Shown here one piece after another: positions 24,546 to 36,700 of a stretch of DNA of 64,000 nucleotides. Below the pieces are notes generated by a model, which worked only from the letters and a program-made list of their open reading frames with translations, was not told where the DNA came from and did not search any database. Positions within the stretch are counted from its first letter, which is position 1; every line of letters starts with the position of its first letter. The position numbers and the translations under genes were made by a program. The stretch is from Piliocolobus tephrosceles (Eukaryota; Chordata; Mammalia; Primates; Cercopithecidae). The DNA is taken from the NCBI RefSeq assembly GCF_002776525.5, contig NC_045438.1, positions 159,826,920 to 159,890,919 of the forward strand. The letters are read 5' to 3'.

Positions 24546-24910
24546 TAGAACAGTGCAAATCACTACTCCTCATAAATACATATGCAAAAATCTTTAACAA
24601 AGTTTGAGAAAATAATCTTAAATATGTATGGTCAACTGATTTTCAATAAAGGTTTCAAGGCAATTAAATGGGGAAAGTAAAGTTTCTTCAACATAAAATA
24701 CTAGAATTATTGGATAACCATATGCAGAAGGAAGGACTCTTACCTCACAAAAATGAACTCAAGTTGTACCATATAATCTTATAAGCTAAAACTATCAAAA
24801 GTCTAGAAAAATACATATGGGAGAAAAATTTTGTGAACTTAGGTTAAGCAAAGTTTTTTCTTAGGGTGAGAGATACAGAAAATATAAACCACTTAAAAAA
24901 TAACACACTG

Positions 24911-25211
24911 AGGCCAAGTGTGGTGGATCATGCCTGTACTCCCAGTACTATGGGAGGCAAAGGCAGGTAGATCATTTGATGCTAGGAGTTCGAGACCAGC
25001 CTGATCAATATGGCAAAACCCCATCTCTACCAAACAATACAAAAATTAGCCTGGCATGGTGGTGCAAGCCTGTAGTTCCAACTACTCAGGAGGCTGAGGC
25101 ATGAGAATCGCTTCAAACCAGGAGGTAGAAGTTGAAGTGAGGCAAGATTGTGCCACTGAACTCCACACTGGGGGACACAGAGAGACTCTGTCTCAAAAAA
25201 AAATAAAAAGC
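24911..25211 (+). mobile_element. Alu, plus strand, full length (source of the duplicate)
   Basis: Begins AGGCCAAGTGTGGTGG and ends in the tail AAAAAAAAATAAAAAG. Target-site duplication AACACACTG at 24902-24910 and AACACATTG at 25212-25220. It lies in L1M ORF2. Its 3' part and right flank are duplicated in inverted orientation at 23935-24117. The 63-codon minus-strand ORF is translated Alu. Confidence 0.94.
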
Positions 25212-25690
25212 AACACATTGACCTTTATCAAAACTTAAAATTGCTTTTAAATTTTAAAGACAACATCAAGAAGTGAAAAGACAAGCCACAGACAGGGAGA
25301 AAATATTTACAACTCATATATCTAACAGAAGGCTTGTATTCAGAATACACAAAGAACAATTACAAATTAATAATCATAAGATGAACAACTCATTTTTCAA
25401 ATATAGTCAAACTATTTGAACTCACATTTCACCAAAGTAAATATATGGACTGTGAATAAGTCCATAAAAAAAATTCTATGTCATTAGGTAAGTGCAAATT
25501 AAAACCAAAATTTAGTACTTCTACACATACATTAGATTGAAGAAAATGTAAAGTCTGACAAAGCATTGGTGAGGATATTGAGCATCTGGTACCCTTATCC
25601 ATACCACTGTTGGAATGTAAAATGGCACACTTTCGAAAACAGCTTGGCAATTTCTTATACATTTAAATATATACTTAACATATGTGCCGG

Positions 25691-26400
25691 TTATCAATTT
25701 ACTGCCTCTTAGTTTCAGATTCATCTTTCAGAACCTGCTCTGCAAAAACAGACTGAGCTAGTTTACCAGTAGAGAGAACTTGAGAGCCACTGCAGCGAAA
25801 AAAGGTTTATCTTCTCGGTTCTAGTCAGCTGTGTTTGGCTTGTTCTTGCTCTTTCTTTCCATAGCTCTACAGCCCTGCCTGTGTGGAGGAACCTCCAGTG
25901 ATAGGTTCCCCAGCTGAGTGCCCAAAACATGCAACCCTTGAGCAGCCTCTTAGCAACCTGGGCTGAATTACTACCTTTCCATGGCCTTCCTAACGTGAAC
26001 ACCATATTCTGAAGGCCTCACGCTCACAATGGCAACCCTATATTCTGTGTTCACCCACCTTACAGCTTCAGCTCATTGGTACCCTCAGAGGTTTGTTTCC
26101 TGCTTGCCTGAAAAATGTAAACCAGCTCTAGCCACAGCAACTCAATAAACTTCTCTGCCGTCTAGTAGGCTGCCATGACACCTTCTTTACTGACGTCTAA
26201 CTCCAACTCTGGGAAGTTCCCGTTCTTCCAGCTTTGTCATTCCTTGGATATTCTCCCTCAGCGCCAGGGTATCCTTAGATTTCCTATTATGTCTCCTGTT
26301 ACAGCTGAATAATTCTTTATAGTACATTGCCTCAGCAAACTTACTGTGTGATTTCTTCTGATTGGACCCTGACTGATATACCATATGATTACCAAACCCA
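25691..26400 (+). mobile_element. LTR-like or unassigned repeat
   Basis: About 700 bp of richer composition than its surroundings, ending in TTGGACCCTGACTGATATAC. It contains a possible poly-A signal (CTCAATAAACTTCTCTGC near 26140). The composition and ending resemble an old LTR, but the family is not recognised and no boundary repeat was found. Confidence 0.35.
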
Positions 26401-27335
26401 TTCCTAAGTATTTCTCTCATGAAATGACTTGTTATTCTTTGGCTACTTTCAAGATTTTCTTTCTACTTTTGGTTTTCAGCAATTTGACTAATTGTGGGGT
26501 TTTTTGTGCTTATCTTGCTGGAGTTTGTGAACCTCTTGAATATGTATATTTAGGTATTTTGGTAAATTTGTAAATTTTCAGCCCTAGTTTCAACACTTTT
26601 TTTTTTTTTTTTTTTTTTTTTGGCCACATCCTCTTTCTCCTCTCTTTCCTGAACTCGAATTACATATATTTTAGGTATTTTGATATTGTCTCTAATAAGG
26701 GGACTGGCTCCATTTTTTTGATGTTTAACTGGTGACAGCTTTTAAGCCACACCCTTCCCTCTTCCCTTTCTTCCCTACATATGGACAAGCTGATAAAAAA
26801 CCCTGAGTATTTCTTCCTTAGGCACCAGCAGGAGATTCAAACTACTGTCCAGTCCTTGTTTTCTTTAGCTGTTTTCAGACCAGCTTGGGAGACCTGTCCA
26901 GCTCTTCCAAACAGCCCTGATAGGTAAGTAATAAACCTTTACATATCTTCTTAGTGTGTGTGTGGTGTCATCAGTCTTAACATCTGGATCAAATTTGGTG
27001 TGGGGGGTCCATCTGTCATATCAAGATGACTATAAGAGTCTCACAAGGACTTGTTCACTTTTCTATTTTTCTCTCTGATTTATAGATTGAATAAGTTATA
27101 TTTATCATTATTCAAGTAAATTGATTCATATTTTAAGTCATGTATGATATTATGACACTTAAAGAATTATTTTTTAATTCAAATGTTGTATTTTCTATTC
27201 AAGGTGTTCCACTTAGTTATTTTTCATAATTTCAATTTCTCTCCTGAGATTTGCTACACTTTAGTTTGCTTTGAGCATTTTCATTCATTGTGGACATACT
27301 CTCCTTTACTGTCAACATAGAATTCTATACAAAGT
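26401..27335 (-). mobile_element. L1M fragment, minus strand, interrupted
   Basis: 26440-26735 and 27060-27335 read as reverse complement of an old L1 region (CTTTGGCTACTTTCAAGATT, GGTTTTCAGCAATTTGAC, CTGGAGTTTGTGAACCTC; then TTTCAATTTCTCTCCTGAG). A poly-T run of 25 lies at 26597-26621. An LTR-like block separates the two parts. Confidence 0.5.
26736..27055 (+). mobile_element. LTR-like block with poly-A signal
   Basis: Contains a pyrimidine-rich start, a poly-A signal in GTAATAAACCTTTACA, and a GT-rich segment with GGTGTGGGGGGTCCATC. This resembles the R/U5 end of an LTR. It also holds acceptor-like TTTCTTCCTTAG and donor-like AGGTAAGTAAT motifs. The class is not resolved, and it sits inside the minus-strand L1M. 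Confidence 0.35.
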
Positions 27336-29269
27336 TAAGCTACCTTTCTTTAAGAATGAGGCAGACATAAGGATCTTATCAAACAAAAAGGTAAAGAGAG
27401 AATTTATCACCAGAAGACTTTCAATAAAGGAAATTCTCATAAACTTTTGAATAGAAGGGAAATTATCCAGAAAAAATCAGCTCTGCAAGAATTATTGGTA
27501 AGCAAAAATATTAGAAAATATGTGAGAAAAGTCTTCAAAAACTGACAAAATGGAGCAATAACACTGCTTTGGAATGTAGCTAGAATTAAAATACCTAACA
27601 AAAATTGCATGTAATTTCAAAGGGGCTAATCAAAACTAACATGTTCTGAGATGCTTATATAACTCAGGAATAGGGAGAAATTATTAATTACCTTTAGGCT
27701 TTAAGAATGCATATAAAGTAGTCAAGTTACAGATTGAAAAGTAGACACTGAATAAATAACTTCCAAACACGCTGAGAAGAAAAATTGAAAGAGAATAAAC
27801 AAAGAAAATAAATCAATACAAAAGAAGGCAAGAAAGTGGAGATACAATAATAGAAAAGGCAAGATGTCATAAAAAGCAAAGATGACATAACCAAACTCAA
27901 ATGTATTAATACAATAAATGTAAATGTACCGCAACATCTATATCAAAGACAAAGATGATCAGATAAGAATAAAACTAAAAATAGATGCTATTTTTAAAAG
28001 GCACAACTAAAACATAAAGACACAAAAAAGCAGAAACATAATAATAAAAAAGGTATGTCAAGAAAATAATAGTAAAAGAAAGCTGACATAACTATATTAA
28101 CACCCAGCTAAATAGATTATACAGCCAAATACATTATCAGAGACAAAGAGGTTGCTCAATATTGGTAAGAGGATCAGTTTACCAGGAAGAGATAAGAAGT
28201 CTAAAGGTCTAATAAATAATAGCATCGTCTCCAAATATATAAACATATATTTAAAATATATAAACTTTACATTGTAAAATCCATACTCACAGTGAGAGAT
28301 TTTAGCCTAACTGCCTATAAAATATTAATAAAGGTTCAAAAGGTATGAACTGAACAATTAACAACCTTAAACTAATGGATATATGGCACTTCACCCTAGA
28401 TATGTTTAAGACACATTCTTCACAAGCAATATATGGAATATCTATGCTCTGAGACACTGTGAACCATACATAAGACTGTAAATCTAGCCTACACAAGTTT
28501 TAAAGTACCTGAATCATATAGAACATTTTCCTGATGACAATAAAATTATTCTAATATGTGGTACAAACAGATACTAAGAAAACACCATGTTGGAAAATTT
28601 AAAATATTATTCTAAATAACTAATTGACCAAAAGAGAATTCATAATGAAACTGGAGAATACTTAAGGTTTAATAATAACAAACAGATCACTAAATGAAAA
28701 TGTATAGTATATGGTTAGTAACACAGTAATTAGTGGGAAATTTATGGTGTTAAATAGTACAACACAAAAAGGCCCAAAGAATGTAGAATGTAGGTGCTGA
28801 ATGCTATAGAAAATACACTATGGAAAAGATGAATCACAATAAGTTGGTTCTTTGAAAAAAAGTAATTACTGGCAAGAGTAATTATGATAAGAGTTAGTTT
28901 TTTAACAATATTAAAAATTAAAAGCGAGAAATAACTCAAACTATAAATTGAATAGATAATAAAAAATATTATGAACAGTTTTATGCCAATAAATGTGCAA
29001 ACCAGATGAAATGGGTAAATTCCTTAAAAATACAACTTACCAAAACTAATATATATAAAAAATTTATTAATAGCCCTATTACAATTAACTAAATTAATTT
29101 ATAAACAAAATTCTTTCCACAAATAAAACATCAAGCCCAGATGGCTTTACATGGATTTCTACCAAACAGTCAAATAAAATGAAAGTCTAATATACAAACT
29201 CAGAAAATAAAATGAGGAAATTTACCCGTATTTATTTTATGAGGCTACCATAACTTTGATAATGACACT

Positions 29270-29285
29270 ACACACACACACACAC
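29270..29285 (+). repeat. (AC)n microsatellite
   Basis: Eight AC units in the L1ME RT remnant. Confidence 0.95.
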
Positions 29286-29383
29286 GTGCACATGCAAAAA
29301 TCTAAGGCAATCTCAGTCATTAATATTAACACCAAATTCATAAACTAAATATTATTCAATCCAATTCAGCAATGAAATATAAC

Positions 29384-29826
29384 TGTGTTCGTTTCCTAGG
29401 ACTCCCATAACAAAATAACATAAACAAAATAACATAAACATAAACAACAGAAATGTATTCTCTGAAGTTCCAGAGGCTGGAAGTCCAGGATCAAGGTGTT
29501 GGTGGTCATGCTCCCTCAGAAGCCTCTAAAGTAGGATCATTCCTGGCTTCTTCCAGCTTCTGGTGGCCCCAGGCGTTCCTCGGCAGCATCACCCCAGCCT
29601 CTGCCTCTGTCTTCACTTGGCCATCATCTCCCTGTCTCTGTGTCTTCACATGTTCTTCTCCTCTCTTATAAGAACACCAGTCATATTGGATTAGGGCCCA
29701 CCTTAATGACCTCATCTTAGCTTTATTACATCTACAAAGACTCTATTTCCAAATGAAGTTACATTTACAGGCACCAGCAGTTAGGGCTTTGACATGTCTG
29801 TTTCGGGGGACACAATTCAACCTATA
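29384..29826 (-). mobile_element. MLT1-type MaLR solitary LTR, minus strand
   Basis: The plus strand starts TGTGTTCGTTTCCTAGGACT and contains TTCCAGAGGCTGGAAGTCC, CACCAGTCATATTGGATTAG, CTATTTCCAAATGAAGTTAC and CACAATTCAACCTATA, the reverse complement of an MLT1 LTR. A perfect 5-bp duplication ATAAC lies at 29379-29383 and 29827-29831, the size expected for this retrovirus-like group. There is no internal sequence. Confidence 0.92.
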
Positions 29827-31256
29827 ATAACCAAGATGAGTTTATCCTAGGAATACAAAGCAAGTTTCATATCAGAAACTCAATTACCATAAATCATTCA
29901 TATTAACAGATTAGAGACCAATCTTTGTGTATGCAGAAAAAGTAATAAAATTCAACATCCACTTGTGACTACTAAAGTAAAGAAAAAAGAAAGAGAAAAC
30001 TTAGTCAATGAGGGACAGAACAGAACTTTCTAAACCTGATAAAGGTATATTTTAAAAATCAGAGTAAGCATTATATTTAATAATAAAATGTTAAAAGTAA
30101 TCTAAAGATACCTGTCATTACCATTCATTTTCACATTTTCGTGGCCATCCTAGCCAGTGCAGTAAGATAAAAAGAAAAGGGCAAAAGATGAAAAGAATTG
30201 GAAAAACAGAAAAAAAACATAATTAATTACTCATGACTGTTTTATTTTCTTCAAGAAAATCCAAAGGCATCTACAAATAATTTTTATATTGGTGATGGCA
30301 CAAACAATTTGGGGACAAAAAATCAGTACAAAAAATTCAAATGCAAATCTTTACACCAGCAACAATCAAAAATATAACTTTTTAATGTGTACAATAGAAA
30401 TTAAAATAACATGTAACAAGAAATAAATTCAACAAAATACCGGCATGCCTTTATGGATTAAATTATAAGGTTTTATTGAGAGACATTAAAGATTCCTAAG
30501 CAAACAGACAAACATCCCCTGTTGTTGAGTAGACCCTATTATGAATATGTATATTCTCCCAAAATTAATCTACGGAAAATTCAATTTGAATCCCAACGGG
30601 ATGTGTCATCGTTGTTATTATTTTTGAAATTAAAGTTGATTTTATAATTTATTTGTAAGAACAAAAGCCCCCAAATAGCCACCAACTTGGAGAGGAATGT
30701 TAAGCAAATGGATTTTAAGATTTACTATAAAGCTACATAATTAAGAACTGTAGTCTATATATATGCACAGATAGATAGACCCATGAATGGAATAGAAAGC
30801 CTAGAAACAAATGCACACAAAAATGGTCTGTAAGGATGTATAATACATATGAAACTGCAGATCAGTGGGAAAAAATGAGGTATTCCAAAGTTACTAGGCA
30901 TTTTAATTATCCTTGTCAAAAACTGTTATCTGATTCCTACATCACATCATGCACATATCAAAAAGAAACAAATAGTTACTGATTGATTGACAATCAATAT
31001 GAAAGGCAAAAACATAAAGTCTTTAACAAATAATATAAGAGAACATCCTTATGACCTAAGGTAGAAAGTATTTCTTAAGCAAGACACAAAATAAATCTAT
31101 AAAGAAAATATTGATAAATTCATCTACATTAAAAAGAAAGATGTCTGATCATCAAAAGTTACCATAGAGTAAAAACACAGACTCTAAGCTAGAAGAAGAT
31201 ATTTGTGACACATTCTTGAAAAAATCTTATACAGAGAATACATAAAGAATCCTGTG

Positions 31257-31938
31257 GGCCAGATGTGGGACTCATGCCTATAATCTCACCACTTTGGGAG
31301 CCAAGGTGGAAGGATTACCTGAGGCCAGGATTTTGAGACCAGCCTGGCCATTATGGCAAGACACCATCTCTACAAATATTTTTTTAATAAGCCAGGTGAT
31401 ATGGTTAAGCTTTGTGTCCCCAACCAAATCTCATCTTGAATTGTAATCCCCACAATCCCCATAATCCCCAATGTGAAGAGAGAGACCAGGTGGTGGTAAT
31501 TGAATCATGGGGGAAATTTCCCCCATGCTATTCTCGTGATAGTGACAGTTCTCACAAGATCTGATGGTTTTATAAGGAGCTCTTCCCCCTTCACTCGGCA
31601 CTTCTTCCTACTGACTTGTGAAGAAGGTGCCTTTCTTCTCCTTTGCATTCCACCATGACTGTAAGTTTCCTGAGGCCTCCCCAGCCATGCTGAATTATGA
31701 GTCAATTAAACCTTTTTCCTTTATAAATTACTCAGTCTCATGCAGTTATTTATAGCCAGGTGTGGTGGTGTACACCTGTGGTCCTGCTACTCAGAACGCT
31801 AAGGCAGGAGGACCACTTGAGCCTTGAAGGTCAAGGCTGCAGTGAACCATGATCATGCCATTGCACTCCAATCTGGACAACAGAATGGGACCCTGTCTCA
31901 AAAAAACAAACAAACAAACAACAACAACAACAAAAACT
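31257..31938 (+). mobile_element. Old Alu, plus strand, split by a MaLR LTR
   Basis: The left arm (GGGCCAGATGTGGGACTCAT) covers 31257-31396. The right arm resumes at about 31755 (GCCAGGTGTGGTGGTGTACA) and ends in a CAAA/CAA-rich tail. Flanks AAGAATC at 31245-31251 and 31939-31945 may be its target-site duplication. Its diverged state is consistent with AluJ. Confidence 0.9.
31397..31755 (+). mobile_element. THE1/MST-type MaLR solitary LTR inside the Alu
   Basis: Begins TGATATGGTTAAGCTTTGTG and includes GGTAATTGAATCATGGGGGA, TTCTCGTGATAGTGACAG, CAAGATCTGATGGTTTTATA and CCTTTATAAATTACTCAGTC, the order of a THE1/MST LTR. CCAGG at 31392-31396 and 31756-31760 flanks it as a 5-bp duplication. The usual last 30 or so bases (through ACTAATACA) are missing, although the duplication is present. 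No internal viral genes are present. Confidence 0.92.
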
Positions 31939-32575
31939 AAGAATCAAGAAAAAAAGAGAACCCCAAATTAAAATGACTTAGTTCTTCATAGAAGAGAAAA
32001 AAGTGTGTGTGTGATTTTACACGTACATATGTATATACACCAAAAAGTGCTCAACCTCACTACCTCAATAGTAATCCGAGAAATAAAAATTAATCATAAT
32101 GCAACATTGTTTTATACCAATGAATTGAAAAAATTAAAATCAGACAATACAGCATTAACAAAATGTAGATATATAATATATACTGCTGGCAGGCATATAA
32201 ATTGGTACAACATCTTTGGAAAACAGTTTGACATTACCTAATAAATTTGAACATGTGCCTACCTTATGATTCAGCAAGTCAACCCCTAAGAGTATACTTA
32301 GAAACTCTTGCACATGCATACTAGAGTATTTCTATAAACATTGTCATAGCAGCCTTGCTCATAATTATAAAACCTGAAATGGCTATAAGACCAATCAATA
32401 GTACAATGGAAAAATAATTTATCATATTCATACAATGAAATAGTATGCAGCAGTGAAAATAAATTAGTTACATATATTTACACCAACACAGATGAATCAA
32501 AAACATAACATTGAACAAAATAAGTTAGAAAAAATTTGTACAATTTGTTTTCATTATGTAAATATCATCAATGGA

Positions 32576-32852
32576 TGCCAGGTGTGGTGGTTCACGCCTG
32601 TAATCCCAGCACTTTGGGAGGCGGAGGCAGGTGAATCACTTGAGGTCAGGAGTTCCAGACCAGCCTGGCCAACATGGTGAAATCCCATCTCTGCCAAAAA
32701 TAAAAAATTAGCCAGGTGCAGGGACATGTGTCTGTAGTCCCAGCTGCTCGGGAAGTTGAGGCATGAGAATCGCTTGAACCAATATTGTGCCACTGCACTC
32801 CAGTCTGGGTGACAGAGCGAGACTCCATGTCAAAATACATACATACATACAT
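32576..32852 (+). mobile_element. Alu, plus strand, with right-arm deletion
   Basis: Begins GCCAGGTGTGGTGGTTCACG, ends in a CATA-repeat tail and is bounded by an exact 16-bp duplication, AAATATCATCAATGGA, at 32560-32575 and 32853-32868. About 25 bp normally found between the CGCTTGAACC and TGTGCCACTG blocks of the right arm are lacking. Confidence 0.96.
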
Positions 32853-33201
32853 AAATATCATCAATGGATAAGCCTAAATCATATATTATTCATACAATAG
32901 GAAAACTATAAAGAAAAGCAAGGAAAAAGTGAACACAACCACCATTATCCTGTGACCACTGGGAGGACGGGAGAGGTTGGGAGGAGAATGAAATCACGAA
33001 GGGTCAGTCACAAGAGTAACATCAAGGCAATATTTTATGTCTTGGCCTGGGTAATGAATTTGTGGTGGCTCTTTTTATTACTACTCTTTGCACTGGACAT
33101 AAACTTTTATGTATTCTTTTGTATACACAATAAATTTCACAATAAAAAAAACAAAAGTAAAAAGCCCAAAACAGAATACATATTTTCAATAAGAAAACAA
33201 T

Positions 33202-33265
33202 AGTGTGTGTATGCATGTGTGTTTATATATATATATATATGTTATGTGTATGTGTGTGCGTGTGT
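33202..33265 (+). repeat. Mixed (TG)/(TA) microsatellite
   Basis: Alternating TG and TA runs with interruptions, just past the L1ME tail. Confidence 0.9.
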
Positions 33266-33480
33266 CATGCAATCAGACATTAAAACTTCTATAAAATCCT
33301 AACAATGAAAACTGTGGAAATAGGGTAGGAATAGACAAAAAAAAAAAAAAAAACAAAGGAATTATACAGATTATCTAAGAACAAACATAGCCTAAAAACA
33401 GTTGCATGTATGTGTGGAACTTGTTATGTGACAGAGGGACATTGCAAATCTCTGGGAAAATGATTCAATAAATGGTACTC
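33266..33480 (+). mobile_element. Short L1 ORF2 fragment
   Basis: GACAGAGGGACATTGCAAAT and GATTCAATAAATGGTACTC follow the L1 ORF2 text usually containing a GGGGAAAAGATGGA block. The fragment is about 200 bp and includes a 17-base A run near 33338. Confidence 0.45.
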
Positions 33481-33573
33481 AGACAATACATACACAAACA
33501 GAATGGTTAATTCTTACTTGGAATAACATATGTGTCTTCCCAAAGAGCAGAGAGTTAGTGATGAATGCCCCAT

Positions 33574-33792
33574 CCTCGGAGTCAGGGGGCTGCATTGCAA
33601 TCCCTCCTCCAGGTACCGAGAGTAAGGGCCTGGGTCCCTTCACCTCCCTGTGGAGCACTTCAGTCAGCAGTAAAGTGGGGGTGTAGAATGATAGCCCTTG
33701 CCTCATGGCCTTGTTAAGATTAAGTGAAGCAATCCACTTCCAGTATTTAAAGAAGTGCCTGCCCTTGAACAAATGCTCAATAAATTGCTAGC
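33574..33792 (+). mobile_element. MIR SINE
   Basis: Starts near CTCGGAGTCAGGGGGCTG, has the degraded core AGCAGTAAAGTGGGGGTG and ends AACAAATGCTCAATAAATTG, the order of a MIR element. Near full length and diverged, as expected for a repeat that predates placental mammals. Confidence 0.8.
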
Positions 33793-36700
33793 TCCCAACC
33801 ATATTTAACAGTCCCAAAGTTACAGACTTAATGCGATAAGAGGTAAAAAGGCTTTTAAAAATCATTATTGGTCACTTCTCTGTCTCAAGCAACTGACTTT
33901 GACTTTGAACAGCTTGAGAGCAGCAATTATGCCTATTCGACTTCACATATTCAGTCCCCATCACAAAATTTACCATGTTATGGATGCTCAAGAAATAGAC
34001 TTTGTGTTGATTTGAACTAAGAAGCAAAGAAAAAGTAGCATTACTGAAAAAAGGGGAAGAGTCATTGTGGGTGTTGGAAAATGCCACTGCTTTTCACCAC
34101 TGTGTGGAGAAAAACAAACCAGAGTTTTAAAGGCCAAATTTAATGGATTCCCAAGGTTATGCTACTGTGAAATTATGCTACTGTGGAAGAGGAATTAGAA
34201 TCAGTCATTCCAAAATGTAAAATACCATGGAAGATAAAGACATAAAACAGAGTATGCTTTAAGCAAATAGCCCAATTAGCCAAACACCAGGGAGAACTTA
34301 AATCAGAATGTACCTTTATGTAAGCAGAACAAGGAGCAATGATTAATACTCAAAGTAAAAAGGAAAAAGCACCAAAAAAGTACAGCAATTAAGGAATAAT
34401 TTGCTATCTCGTAGAAAAATCGCAGAAGAAAAATCACAAATGAAAATCTATAGTTGAATGCATCCACATAATTTATTTGTGAGACACTTATAGATTTCCA
34501 TAATTAATATAATCCACATTAGCAAAAATCAAAACAGATGAAAAAATGCATATTGTCCATCTTCAAAGAATATCTGTGCCTAATTTAGTAAATGTTATAG
34601 CAAAATAATGTTCAGGGTTGCTTAATTCTAATATTTTGATAATCACTGATTTGTGGTTTCATCAAAATTCAGTGTCTTGGAAGAAATGTGAGTTCCTTAG
34701 TGAATTAATTGATATCATCATTACTAAAAATATTGAAGAAAATCTATTTTATTTGAAATTCACATCATAGACATTCCTTCAGGTGACATAAAAAATTGCA
34801 TAATCTTTCATTTTTTAAATGAGATATAAATCCACAATATATAAAAATTTATAGCAACATTTTCAAAACAGTTTGTCTTCTTTTAAAAATATATAGCCAA
34901 GCAGTTTAAATGTCAGGAGAACTATGAGGAGACATTTCTCTCTAAAAAGGTGTATTTTCGATTTCATGACCAAAAAAGAGAATCTAAAAAGCTCTGTTGA
35001 TTTTGCTTTTTCATGATCATTCCAGAAATGATGTACTGTATATCAAAACTATATCTTCCAAGCTATTACATTTCACCATCTGGTTAACCTTATCAGCAAA
35101 GCACTAGAAAACAAATCCCACACATTAGAATTTCATCCACTCTGCAGAGTTATCCTGACTATAAAGAGTTGCCCAAAACTAAGATAAATTATTATGGAGA
35201 CCAGAAATGGGCTACATTAACTGTGCATGATTGGATTCAACTAGAAGAACTGAACCTATAAGAAATCCTATCGTGTAATGCTGGTGATAGTGGCACAAAT
35301 ATAGACTAGAAAATGCTGGTTTACCTTTACCCAACACAGCACAAGTCCATTAAAAATATATCCAGATACAGACACATTTAGACTTTTAGAGTTTTTAAAA
35401 ATAAGTATGTTTGATCCACAAGGATATCTTCATGTTTTATAACATTTCTCATACTCTTCTCTAATGTTTCTGAATCAAGACAGATTTGATGCAAAAATCA
35501 TTATGATCCTAGCATAGTGACAAAACTAACACCTCCATAAGTAACAGAACTCATGAAAATTTAGGACTGAATTTAGATTTAGGCCAAGAGCCCAAAACAT
35601 TATTCAAAGTATGGTCCTAGGAAATACATATTTTAGCCTGAAGAATTTATAGAATGGTCCCAGAAGATTTCACTGGTATTACATAGAAGCTAGCATCCCC
35701 ATGCCTATACTTTTTTCATCTTTGCTTGGATTACGTGCAGGCAGGAGGTGGCTTTACAAGTGAAATTATGGCACAAGAAAATTATTTGTGATCTAAAACA
35801 TTCTGAGGATAATACTCAAAGAATGTAAGACTCAGTAAATATTCATGTTTACTTTGAAGAATGTAATGATCGTTGCTATGATTATGACTTCTGGTAGTTC
35901 AAAAGCTCTTCTCATTTCTCTCCACACGTTAAGAAATCAGTTTAGAGTTTCACCCACAAGAGTATTCCATGCCACTCCTCACAGTTTTTTCCTTTCATTC
36001 CCATAGAATGCCAAAATCTTCCAAAATGTATTACCATGCAAATGTCTTGGGTGCCTTTACTACACATTTATATTGCAAGGTAATCAATAAATTATTATTT
36101 CAATATTTATTGGAATCTCAGAATAAGAAAGAAGATAGATTACACAAATTCGTCTTCTGTGATTAATGGATGTTCCAGCAGAAGGCATACACTGATGGAG
36201 TAGGTCAGTATGCAGACTATATTACTGAATATTTCAACTCGGGCTGTAAATATAGTATCTGTTTCTCTTAGGGACTGTCACACTGAGTGCAGTATAAAAG
36301 GCAATAAATTTCAACAGATTAATTAACTCTTTGGTTACTGGGGCTGTGTGTCACCTATCCTGGCACCTAATAAAAATTCCTTTAATGCCAAGACATAAAG
36401 AAGGGCCTCTTTGGAAATGAGTTATTAACAGCATTTCGTGAATAGATGGAGAAATTGTAGCCGAGCCATTTAAGTGTCATAAAGTGCAGCAAAGGCTGCT
36501 GGAGGCCTCTGAGGGACGCCAGGCAATACCATAACAATCAAATCTGAGATGGAAGAGGGATTGAGCTGTCCACTCAGAATTTTTATATTGTCAAAGAGCA
36601 GCGAGGAAATAATGTGATCAAGAAGTGAATTAACCTTGTGTGTGAAAGAAAGGGGATGATCTGATGGAAAAGGCAGTAAAGTAAAAATCACTCCATAATG

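Larger units (their letters stand above)
21646..25690 (+). mobile_element. L1M ORF2, plus strand, heavily interrupted
   Basis: Pieces of one old ORF2 appear in order. 22380-22878 is the endonuclease region (protein-level trace TIVGDFDTLF, compare the usual GDFNTP). 23197-23720 continues it. 24560-24901 and 25221-25690 are the C-terminal part (GGTCAACTGATTTTCAATAA, TGGAATGTAAAATGGCACAC). Interruptions are an AluJ-like element, an LTR-like element containing an inverted duplicate, and a second Alu. Between 24600 and 24640 the text jumps from the RT region to the C-terminal region, so there is also an internal deletion. The first 300 bp of the interval are AT-rich and uncertain. Confidence 0.65.
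27600..33150 (+). mobile_element. L1ME-like element, about 5.5 kb with insertions
   Basis: A long decayed LINE. The 5' part (27.6-28.9 kb) is endonuclease-like but weak. The RT region is clearer (CAAGCCCAGATGGCTTTACA near 29130, TTTATGAGGCTACCATAACT). The C-terminal part (30430-31250, 31946-32559) and 3' UTR (32869-33150, ending AATAAATTTCACAATAAAAA) follow in order. It is interrupted by an MLT1 LTR at 29384-29826, an Alu holding a MaLR LTR at 31257-31938, and an Alu at 32576-32852. The target-site duplications of these insertions let the L1 text be followed across each gap. Confidence 0.7.

Noticed and set aside
26821..26935. Exon between acceptor-like TTCCTTAG and donor-like AGGTAAGT
   Set aside because: Both signals lie inside an LTR-like block and the donor overlaps its poly-A signal region. 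Without RNA data it is weaker than the candidate at 53894.
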